A stretch of DNA of 10,468 nt. Origin: JABCPO02 sp963513115 (GTDB taxonomy: Bacteria > Bacillota > Clostridia > TANB77 > CAG-508). Location of the stretch: NCBI GenBank assembly GCA_963513115.1, contig CAUPPN010000025.1, positions 1 through 10,468 on the forward strand. The letters are read 5' to 3'. Under the pieces are notes generated by a model, which worked only from the letters and a program-made list of their open reading frames with translations, was not told where the DNA came from and searched no databases. Below, piece by piece: positions 1-6,110 of the stretch. A program made the position numbers and the translations under genes. How positions within the stretch are numbered: position 1 is the first letter of the stretch; the number at the start of each line of letters is the position of its first letter.

Positions 1-1
1 T

Positions 2-379
2 CAAAGATACACAGATAATATATTAACAGATAATTGTTCAGAATTTAAAAAGAAAAATTTAGATTCTGTATATTTAAAACAAGGGTATATGTTAAATGAT
101 GCTATCTATGCAAAAAAGCATATGTTAAAACTTTCATATTCACCTGACTTTTACGAAGATTTTGATTTTCAGATGAATAATCTTTTGAAAGATGATAAAA
201 ATACAAGAGAAGCATATAATTACTATTACTGTCAATACATTACAAGAACTATAGGTTCTTTAACTCGAGCCGAACAATATGCAGCATTTCAATTTACAAA
301 TATGGTTAAAATAATGTGTAAAATCTTAAATATGGATTATTATGATTTTTTAACTAATAAGTATATTACAATTTGCTAA
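2..379 (+). CDS. Hypothetical protein, 5'-truncated by the window edge
   Basis: This reading frame is open from base 2 with no stop upstream of the first internal ATG (89), so the gene very probably begins outside the window and only its last 125 codons are seen. The ATG at 89 has only a GGG triplet nearby and sits in mid-frame, so I do not take it as the start. The visible part is soluble-looking, with no membrane segment or signal peptide, and is rich in Tyr, Asn, Asp and Lys. It has an aromatic stretch AYNYYYCQYI followed by a probable helix (LTRAEQYAAFQFTNMVKIM) and ends in ITIC-TAA. A strong hairpin terminator follows 17 bases later, so it is the last gene of its transcript. I do not recognise the family. 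Being a real gene is likely from the unbroken frame and terminator; the function is unknown. Confidence 0.6.
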   Translation, partial: QRYTDNILTDNCSEFKKKNLDSVYLKQGYMLNDAIYAKKHMLKLSYSPDFYEDFDFQMNNLLKDDKNTREAYNYYYCQYITRTIGSLTRAEQYAAFQFTNMVKIMCKILNMDYYDFLTNKYITIC

Positions 380-396
380 CCTTTTTTTCTTCATAT

Positions 397-430
397 AGGG
401 GTGGTGTTATTACACCGCCTCTTTCCTTTT
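397..430 (+). terminator. Rho-independent terminator after the left-edge gene
   Basis: An 11-bp stem pairs 397-407 with 412-422 around a TATT loop, and is followed by the T-rich tail TTCCTTTTGTGTT. The two non-Watson-Crick pairs (402/417 and 399/420) are G-U only in the + strand RNA, so the hairpin is oriented to end rightward transcription. It is the most G+C-rich short stretch in the left part of the window. Its tail runs into the promoter of the next gene. Confidence 0.7.
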
Positions 431-431
431 G

Positions 432-440
432 TGTTATAAT
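432..440 (+). promoter_or_regulatory. Extended -10 promoter for the HemW-like gene
   Basis: TGTTATAAT is a consensus extended -10 (TG-N-TATAAT). No good -35 is visible at the usual spacing (the closest is TTACAC at 410-415, 19 bases away, inside the terminator hairpin), as often seen with extended -10 promoters. Transcription would start near 447, leaving a leader of only about 14 bases before the ATG at 461. Confidence 0.5.
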
Positions 441-460
441 TAAATATATTAAATTATAAC

Positions 461-2020
461 ATGAAAAATATAAATAAAAATATGAACAAAAAAATGAATA
501 TAAAAAGTATGGAAAATATGAATAAAACAAATAATAAAGTAAATAATAAAAATAATGATATTGGAATATATATAGATATACCTTTTTGTAAAAGTAAGTG
601 TAGCTACTGTGTATTTCCAACATATGTAATTAAAAATAATGATAATTTAATAGAAGAATATATTAAATCTCTTAAATATGAGATATCAAATTATGACAAA
701 AAAATAATATTAAATAATGAAAATATACTATATTTAAAAGAAAATATATATAAAAGACCTGTAAGCAGTATATATATAGGCGGTGGTACTCCATCATATA
801 TTAATTCTATGTATATTATAGAATTATTGAAGTTAATATATTCTAAATTTCATATCTTAGAAAATGCAGAAATTACAATTGAAATGAATCCAGATGATAT
901 AGAAATAAAAATGCTTGAAGCATTTAAAGAAATTGGTATCAATAGAGTTAGTTTAGGTCTTCAAAGTACTAATAACAATGTATTAGCTACTGCTAAAAGA
1001 AGATATAATTTTAGTGAATTCAAAAATAATATTATGCTTCTTAAAAAATATTTTTCAAATATTTCTATAGATATTATAATAGGACTTCCTTTTGAAAGCA
1101 TATCTAATTTTAAAAATAGCATATCAGATATATCAATTTTTGATTTTTTAAAACATATTTCTGCATATGAATACATATTAGATGAATCTTCTATAGTATA
1201 TAATAATGATGTACTATATAATAATTTACCTAGTGAAGAAGATATAAAAGAAATGAAAAATATATTAAAACAAGAAATGAAAAAACAAGGATATATTCAT
1301 TACGAAATATCTAATTATGCAAAAGACAAAAATTATATAGCAAAACATAACTATAATTGTTGGAACCATAAAGAATATATTGGCTTCGGACTTTCTTCTG
1401 CTTCTTTTTTAAATGGTTGCAGATATAGAAATAGCAGGAAATTAAATAGATATATTGAAGAAAATAATAGCAATACAAAAATACTAAATAATAATATATT
1501 ACAATCTGTTACAATATCTCATTTAGATGAAAAATTAAATTTAAAAGAATTTCTTAAAGACTTTCTTTTTGTTAAATTAAGAACTGCAAATGGTATATCA
1601 TATACCAAATTATTTAAAGAGATGTATAATTACAGAGATAACAATATAGAAAATAATATAGATAATATTAAAGAAAAAGCAAATAAAAAAATAACTAAAG
1701 AAGAATATAATATAATAATTAATATAGCTAAATTTCTAAATAGAAACACTAAAGACAATCTTCTATTATATGCAAATACTAAATATGATTTTGATAATAT
1801 AAAAATAGGTAACTTAGAAAAAATATATAACTCAAGCAAAAATAAAAAAGCAAATATGCAAAATACAAAAAGTGCAAAAAATATTAAAAAAAAGATTTAT
1901 TTAATGAATCATAATAGTGGTAATTCTGAAACGTATAAAAATGCATATACATATATATGCAACCCCAATTACATTTTCTATGGTGAAGATAGTGTATTTC
2001 CTAAAGTATTATTAATATAA
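461..2020 (+). CDS. hemW: HemW-like radical SAM protein, divergent and extended
   Basis: Residues about 34-385 match the HemW / oxygen-independent coproporphyrinogen oxidase-like family in order: CX3CX2C cluster motif (Cys43, 47, 50, in PFCKSKCSYC) for the 4Fe-4S/SAM site, GGGTP at 107-111, EMNPDDI near 141, RVSLGLQS near 162, IIIGLPFES near 206, HISAYEY near 232, HYEISNYA near 280 and a C-terminal LKEFL...LRTANGIS segment. HemW proteins are heme chaperones that insert heme into respiratory enzymes; they are not true coproporphyrinogen oxidases, and the CX2CXF ending here fits HemW rather than HemN. Oddities: 519 residues against about 380 usual; an Asn/Lys/Met-rich first 33 residues; a long Asn/Lys-rich tail after about 390; and HNYNCW (296-301) where HemW has HNxxYW. 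No Shine-Dalgarno is visible before 461; in-frame ATGs at 482, 494, 509 and 518 are alternatives. It stands alone, convergent with whiA. Family assignment is firm; heme-chaperone function is uncertain. Confidence 0.8.
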   Translation: MKNINKNMNKKMNIKSMENMNKTNNKVNNKNNDIGIYIDIPFCKSKCSYCVFPTYVIKNNDNLIEEYIKSLKYEISNYDKKIILNNENILYLKENIYKRPVSSIYIGGGTPSYINSMYIIELLKLIYSKFHILENAEITIEMNPDDIEIKMLEAFKEIGINRVSLGLQSTNNNVLATAKRRYNFSEFKNNIMLLKKYFSNISIDIIIGLPFESISNFKNSISDISIFDFLKHISAYEYILDESSIVYNNDVLYNNLPSEEDIKEMKNILKQEMKKQGYIHYEISNYAKDKNYIAKHNYNCWNHKEYIGFGLSSASFLNGCRYRNSRKLNRYIEENNSNTKILNNNILQSVTISHLDEKLNLKEFLKDFLFVKLRTANGISYTKLFKEMYNYRDNNIENNIDNIKEKANKKITKEEYNIIINIAKFLNRNTKDNLLLYANTKYDFDNIKIGNLEKIYNSSKNKKANMQNTKSAKNIKKKIYLMNHNSGNSETYKNAYTYICNPNYIFYGEDSVFPKVLLI

Positions 2021-2084
2021 TATTAATTTTAAAATTAAATATTATATATTAATAAACAATTAATAAAATATAATTAAAACATTA

Positions 2085-2119
2085 AAAAGGTATAGTATTT
2101 TCTATACCTTTTATTTTTT
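2085..2119. terminator. Bidirectional terminator between hemW-like gene and whiA
   Basis: A perfect 11-bp stem pairs 2085-2095 (AAAAGGTATAG) with 2102-2112 around a six-base loop. The + strand continues with a TATTTTTTATT tail, and the - strand reads CCTTTTTAATGTTTT after the stem, so it can serve both the rightward HemW-like gene and the leftward truB-prmC-whiA operon, whose whiA stop lies 8 bases away. Confidence 0.8.
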
Positions 2120-2120
2120 A

Positions 2121-3056
2121 TTACTTCATTAATCTAATTTTTCTTTTTGTATTACCATTTTTATCTAATTTTCCATTTGCTAATTTTATCTTATACTTTT
2201 TGCTCTGCTTTTTATTTTGCTTATCCTCTTCTACAACATTGCTTATCCCTTTTATTCTTGAACTTGCTGTTGATTTTGATATTCCAAGTATTTTAGCAAT
2301 TTCTGTTAATGTCTTATCTGGATATTTCATTCTAATATTTGCAATTTCCATTTGCTTTTCTGTTAATCTTTTTTCCAACCCATTTTCTATTAGATAACTA
2401 ATATCTTCTAATTGTTTTTTTGAAGTTTCAATACTTTTACTTAAGTTTGCCATCTCAAAGTTTACTTGCCTGTTTATTGTATTTTTAACATCCTTGCTTA
2501 TTCTAATATCTTCAAATGAAATTAATGATTTTGTAAGAGAAAGGTATGCCATAAAAGATACGATGTTATCTCCTACATTTGTATATATCATGTTTGGGTT
2601 TTCTTTATTTTTAAAATTTGAAAGTATCTTTTTGCTTAGTACCTGATGTATTTTTTCTTCATTTTTCTTGTCATATCTAATTTCTAAATTATATTCTTTT
2701 TCCGGATTAGATATCCTACCTCCTGCTAAAAACATTCCTGCTAAAAAACTTTTTTCATCTTTTTCAAAATCATCAAATGCAACTAACTTTTCTTTAATTT
2801 CTTCTTTTGCTATTTTAATTATTCCAATTTTAGATCTTTCTTCTATCTCTGCTTTTGCATTGTATTTTTTTAAAATAGTTTCTAAAAAAAGTAATACATC
2901 AATGTTTTTAGAAGATATAGTAATGGCATCTTTTTCTTCATTTGAACACATAAAATATCCATATATATATGATGCTGTTTTAATCATATCATTATATGTT
3001 TTTTCATAATACTTTTCCATTATTTCTGTTTTAACTTCATTTGAAAAATTCTTCAT
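2121..3056 (-). CDS. whiA: DNA-binding protein WhiA
   Basis: The 311-residue length and domain order are those of WhiA: an N-terminal WhiA domain opening FSNEVKTEI, a LAGLIDADG-like domain with FLAGMFLAGGRISNPEKEY at about 104-121 (the family's signature), the linker NRQVNFEMANLSKSIETSKKQ near 195, and a C-terminal helix-turn-helix with MKYPDKTLTEIAKILGISKST at about 243-263. WhiA is a nucleoid-associated DNA-binding protein of Gram-positives: in Streptomyces it controls sporulation genes, in Bacillus it affects cell division and chromosome segregation. The LAGLIDADG fold is not expected to be a nuclease here. A Lys-rich tail of about 35 residues follows the HTH. It starts 6 bases after prmC, with its AGGAAG ribosome site overlapping the prmC stop, so it is the last gene of the truB-prmC-whiA operon. 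Its usual neighbours (rapZ, yvcK) are absent. Confidence 0.93.
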   Translation of the reverse strand: MKNFSNEVKTEIMEKYYEKTYNDMIKTASYIYGYFMCSNEEKDAITISSKNIDVLLFLETILKKYNAKAEIEERSKIGIIKIAKEEIKEKLVAFDDFEKDEKSFLAGMFLAGGRISNPEKEYNLEIRYDKKNEEKIHQVLSKKILSNFKNKENPNMIYTNVGDNIVSFMAYLSLTKSLISFEDIRISKDVKNTINRQVNFEMANLSKSIETSKKQLEDISYLIENGLEKRLTEKQMEIANIRMKYPDKTLTEIAKILGISKSTASSRIKGISNVVEEDKQNKKQSKKYKIKLANGKLDKNGNTKRKIRLMK

Positions 3057-3062
3057 ATTAAT

Positions 3063-3905
3063 TTACTTCCTAATTATAATTACTCTATCCCTATTTTCCA
3101 TATCTTTTATACATTCAACACTTGTATATCCTACATCTTTTGCTATCTTTTCAATATCTTTTCTTTGATCATATCCTATCTCAAAAATAATATATCCATC
3201 TTCTTTTAAGTAATCTTTAGCATCACCTATTATTTTAATATAATAATCTAGTCCACTTTCTCCACCATCTAATGCTAAATGTGGCTCTTTTAATACATCT
3301 TGATCTAAGTCTTTCAAATCACCACTTCTAATATATGGTGGGTTTGAAAATATTATATCAAATTTTCCTGTTACATTTTCGTATATATCAGACAATATTA
3401 CATCCATCCTATTTTCTTGTATATCCTGAATTTTCATATTTTCTTTAGCAATATTTATTGCTCCTTCTGATATATCTACTGCAAGTATATTTGCATTTGT
3501 ATTTTCTACAGCAGTAATTGCTATTGCTCCACTTCCTGTACCTATTTCAAGAATACTAATTTCTTTCCTGCCGCTATTTTCCATATCTTGCACTTTCAAA
3601 ATAATTTCATGTGCTAGTATTTCACTGTCTATTCTTGGTATTAATACATTTTCGTCTACTATGTATTCTTTTCCATAAAACCAAGCTTTTCCAATAACAT
3701 ACTGGTAAGGTATATTTTTAGAAACCTTTTCTATCATTTCAAAAAACTTTGCAAAATCATATTCATTCCTATAGTTTTTAATAATATCCTTAGGTTCCAT
3801 TTCTAAATAGTATTGCATTATTTCCTTTGCCTTAAGGTCTGCATCTACTATATTATTTTCTTCTAATAATTTTTTAGCCTCAGCTATTGCTTCATATATT
3901 TTCAT
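3063..3905 (-). CDS. prmC: Peptide chain release factor N5-glutamine methyltransferase
   Basis: PrmC (HemK) uses SAM to methylate the Gln of the GGQ motif in release factors RF1 and RF2, improving peptide release. Visible are the N-terminal helical substrate-recognition domain, the family segment PYQYVIGKAWFYG, VLIPRIDSE (usually VLIPRPETE), the SAM-binding loop EIGTGSGAIAI, the catalytic NPPY, which holds the target glutamine, and EPHLALDGGESGLDYY. I prefer the ATG at 3905, giving MKIYEAIAEAKK and 280 residues, because this matches the family's usual beginning and places GAGAAG 11 bases upstream. Upstream in-frame starts at 3914 (ATG, overlapping the truB TGA by one base) and 3917 (GTG) have the ribosome site too close. 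Translation is therefore probably coupled to truB. prmC more often neighbours prfA; here it sits between truB and whiA. Confidence 0.93.
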   Translation of the reverse strand: MKIYEAIAEAKKLLEENNIVDADLKAKEIMQYYLEMEPKDIIKNYRNEYDFAKFFEMIEKVSKNIPYQYVIGKAWFYGKEYIVDENVLIPRIDSEILAHEIILKVQDMENSGRKEISILEIGTGSGAIAITAVENTNANILAVDISEGAINIAKENMKIQDIQENRMDVILSDIYENVTGKFDIIFSNPPYIRSGDLKDLDQDVLKEPHLALDGGESGLDYYIKIIGDAKDYLKEDGYIIFEIGYDQRKDIEKIAKDVGYTSVECIKDMENRDRVIIIRK

Positions 3906-3913
3906 AATTACCA

Positions 3914-4933
3914 TCACTTCTCATACTTAGTTACTATATATTCTCTTTTTAAATTATTATTTTTAATAACACCTAATCCAATAATGTCATTTTTGAAATA
4001 TACTATATATATACCATCTTCATAATACTTACCATACCTAGTTTCCATATTTGTATCTAGTCCGTTTACAAACTTATCTTTCCTATCTTCAGTAATATAT
4101 ATACTATTTTCTGTTACCTCTTTTAACAGTTCTTCTTCAGGTATCATATTATCTAAAATTATCTTTTTTTCTTTTTCTCTTTCTAATTCTTTTTCTAATC
4201 CTTCTAATCTAATATCATCTTCTAATACTATTGCATCTTTCTTTGTCATATTAGCTACACTTATTCTTTCTAATTTAGTTACTGTTGCATATGTACCCAA
4301 ATTATATGCTACATCTCTTGCAAACGCTCTTATATATGTACCACCAGACACTTCTAAATTTAAAGATATCTTTATAGTACTACCATCTTCTTCTCTTTTA
4401 ATTACAATATCTTGCATATCATATATAACAATATCCTTAGCTCTTTTTGTAGCTAACTCTAGTGCTAAATCATAGTCGCGAATTGCAATATCATATAGTT
4501 TTTTTCCATCTATTTTTTTAGCTGAAAATACTGGAGGTATCTGTTTCTTTTCCCCTTTTTCTTTTAATATACTTTCTATAATTTCTTCATCTGTATATTT
4601 CAAATAATTATTATTATCATTTAGATTATCATCTTTGAAAACAACTTTTCCTTCTAAATCTAATGTATCTGTTTCATAACCTAAAACAAATTCTACATAG
4701 TATTTTTTTCTATGTGTTATTAGATAGTTAGAAAGCTTTGTTGCTTTGCCAATTAGGCAAGGTAATACCCCACTTGCATTTGGATCTAATGTGCCAATAT
4801 GCCCTGTCTTTTCTTTAAGTATTCTAGATACCTTGTCTATTTCTTTTCTAGATGATATTCCAACATTTTTGTATAGTACAATACATCCTGCTATTTTTTC
4901 TTTATTACATATATTTTCTTCATTATTTTTCAT
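3914..4933 (-). CDS. truB: tRNA pseudouridine(55) synthase TruB
   Basis: TruB converts U55 in the T-loop of nearly all tRNAs to pseudouridine. The catalytic Asp is D50 in GHIGTLDPNASGVLP. Other family motifs follow: KATKLSNYL, the HRKKYYVEFVLGYETDTLDLEG strand (about 74-95), KKQIPPVFSAKKIDGKKLYD (about 129-148), SGGTYIRAFARD (196-207), and a C-terminal PUA-like domain around GLDTNMETRYGKYYEDGIY. Length is 339 against about 300, through insertions at about 100-117 and a charged stretch at about 240-275. Motif I is KNVGISS rather than the usual KPxGxTS/S. The gene starts 55 bases downstream of the predicted transcription start, with a weak AGAG ribosome site. It is first in the operon with prmC and whiA, and lacks its common partners rbfA and ribF. 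Confidence 0.93.
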   Translation of the reverse strand: MKNNEENICNKEKIAGCIVLYKNVGISSRKEIDKVSRILKEKTGHIGTLDPNASGVLPCLIGKATKLSNYLITHRKKYYVEFVLGYETDTLDLEGKVVFKDDNLNDNNNYLKYTDEEIIESILKEKGEKKQIPPVFSAKKIDGKKLYDIAIRDYDLALELATKRAKDIVIYDMQDIVIKREEDGSTIKISLNLEVSGGTYIRAFARDVAYNLGTYATVTKLERISVANMTKKDAIVLEDDIRLEGLEKELEREKEKKIILDNMIPEEELLKEVTENSIYITEDRKDKFVNGLDTNMETRYGKYYEDGIYIVYFKNDIIGLGVIKNNNLKREYIVTKYEK

Positions 4934-4995
4934 ATATTTTCTCTATTTATTTTCTTTCAAAATTTTAACTTTTTTAAAATTATTATTATACCTAA

Positions 4996-5024
4996 ATTAT
5001 ATAGTACTACTGGTATTTTGTAAA
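4996..5024 (-). promoter_or_regulatory. Promoter of the truB-prmC-whiA operon
   Basis: Read leftward, TTTACA (5024-5019) and a perfect TATAAT (5001-4996) are separated by exactly 17 bases, a near-consensus housekeeping promoter. Transcription would begin near 4989, giving a leader of about 55 bases before truB. No terminator or riboswitch fold is apparent in that leader. Confidence 0.7.
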
Positions 5025-5065
5025 ATGATATTTAATTGGAATATTAAATGTAGCGATATTTGTTA

Positions 5066-5095
5066 TTGAAAAAAGTTAACAAAAAAATATATAAA
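5066..5095 (+). promoter_or_regulatory. Possible upstream promoter of the ABC exporter operon
   Basis: TTGAAA (5066-5071) and TATAAA (5090-5095) are 18 bases apart. This is plausible in spacing but sits in very AT-rich DNA where such matches arise by chance. It competes with the extended -10 at 5120-5128. Confidence 0.3.
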
Positions 5096-5119
5096 TTCTA
5101 TTTAGTTTTCAATTATGGA

Positions 5120-5128
5120 TGATATAAT
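5120..5128 (+). promoter_or_regulatory. Extended -10 promoter of the ABC exporter operon
   Basis: TGATATAAT is a consensus extended -10 located 41 bases before the ATPase start codon. No clear -35 lies 16-18 bases upstream. The predicted start of transcription (about 5135) falls at the edge of the palindrome at 5134-5149, so occupancy there would be expected to block initiation. Confidence 0.5.
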
Positions 5129-5133
5129 GAAAG

Positions 5134-5149
5134 TAATGAGTAATCATTA
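5134..5149. promoter_or_regulatory. Candidate operator palindrome at the exporter promoter
   Basis: TAATGA (5134-5139) and TCATTA (5144-5149) form a perfect 6-bp inverted repeat with a four-base spacer, immediately downstream of the extended -10 and overlapping the predicted transcription start. Position and symmetry resemble a repressor site of the TetR, MarR or GntR type. No such regulator gene lies in the window, and a 6-bp AT-rich repeat can occur by chance. Confidence 0.35.
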
Positions 5150-5169
5150 ATATATTTAAGGAGATTTTC

Positions 5170-6108
5170 ATGGAAAATATTATTGAGGTTAAAAACTTAA
5201 CAAAAAAGTACAAAGATTTAACAGCAGTAGATGATCTATCCTTTGAAGTTAAAAAAGGTGAAATACTTGGTCTTTTAGGTCCTAATGGATCTGGTAAATC
5301 TACTACTATTAATTGCCTTCTATCATTATTATATTTTGATAATGGTAGTATTAAATTATTTGGAAAGGAAATGAAACCTGATTCATATGATTTAAAATCA
5401 AAAATTGGAGTTGTATTCCAAGATGTATCTGTTTTTAATGAACTTACTGTTTATGAAAACATTGATTATTTTTGTGGATTATATATATCTGATAAAAACA
5501 AAAGAAAACAATATGTAGAAGATGCTATTCATTTAGTAGGTTTAGAAAATTTCAAAAACTTCTATCCTGAAAAACTATCTGGCGGATTATTAAGAAGACT
5601 AAATATCGCATGTGGTATTGCACATAAGCCAGAACTAATCTTTTTAGATGAGCCAACAGTTGCAGTTGATCCACAAAGTAGGAATAATATATTAGATGGT
5701 ATTAAAACATTAAGAGATAATGGTTCTACTATTGTATATACTACTCACTATATGGAAGAAGTAGAATTAATTTGTGATAGGATAATAATAATAGATAAAG
5801 GTAAACTAATCGCATCTGGTACTGCTGATGAATTAAAAGAACTTTCTAATATAGAAGAAAAAGTTACTGTAGAAATGTCAGAGTTTGACACTTCATACAT
5901 TCCTAAAATACAAAAATTAGATAATGTAGACGAAGTTAAATATTCTAATAACATATTACATGTCACATATCATAGTGGTAAAAATAACATTACTGAAATG
6001 ATGGAATATCTAAGAAATAATAATATTAAATATAATAAGATCTATTCAGAAAGGCCTACTTTAAATGACGTATTCCTAGAACTTACAGGAAAGGAGCTTC
6101 GTGATTAA
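5170..6108 (+). CDS. ABC-2 type exporter, ATP-binding subunit
   Basis: A cytoplasmic ATPase of 312 residues that would power the two permeases encoded just downstream. Visible motifs: Walker A GPNGSGKST (37-45), Q-loop Q84, signature LSGGL (136-140, in place of the common LSGGQ or LSGGM), Walker B LIFLDE (156-161, catalytic E161), D-loop VAVDPQS and the switch His193 (TTHYMEE). After about residue 220 comes the extra C-terminal domain typical of multidrug/antibiotic exporter ATPases (DUF4162 type), ending RPTLNDVFLELTGKELRD. An AAGGAGA ribosome site sits 5 bases before the ATG at 5170. The next gene starts 2 bases after the stop, so the three genes form an operon. Substrate cannot be read from sequence; relatives export drugs, antimicrobial peptides or lipids. 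No two-component system or bacteriocin gene is adjacent. Confidence 0.92.
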   Translation: MENIIEVKNLTKKYKDLTAVDDLSFEVKKGEILGLLGPNGSGKSTTINCLLSLLYFDNGSIKLFGKEMKPDSYDLKSKIGVVFQDVSVFNELTVYENIDYFCGLYISDKNKRKQYVEDAIHLVGLENFKNFYPEKLSGGLLRRLNIACGIAHKPELIFLDEPTVAVDPQSRNNILDGIKTLRDNGSTIVYTTHYMEEVELICDRIIIIDKGKLIASGTADELKELSNIEEKVTVEMSEFDTSYIPKIQKLDNVDEVKYSNNILHVTYHSGKNNITEMMEYLRNNNIKYNKIYSERPTLNDVFLELTGKELRD

Positions 6109-6110
6109 AT

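Noticed and set aside
366..623. Leftward 85-residue ORF rich in Tyr and Phe
   Set aside because: It lies across the terminator, promoter and start of the HemW-like gene; its aromatic composition is what the reverse complement of AT-rich coding DNA gives.
2660..2750. LAGLIDADG-like motif as a homing endonuclease
   Set aside because: The motif is part of the normal WhiA fold, in a full-length WhiA with its C-terminal HTH; no intron or intein boundaries are visible.
3909..3920. TGA codon reassigned to Trp (Mollicutes-type code)
   Set aside because: The only TGA ends truB and would add just two residues before TAA; Trp is written TGG throughout and all proteins have normal lengths under code 11.
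4746..5069. Rightward 107-residue hydrophobic ORF overlapping the truB start and the intergenic promoter
   Set aside because: Antisense shadow of truB running into non-coding DNA that holds a near-consensus promoter; no ribosome site or family resemblance.
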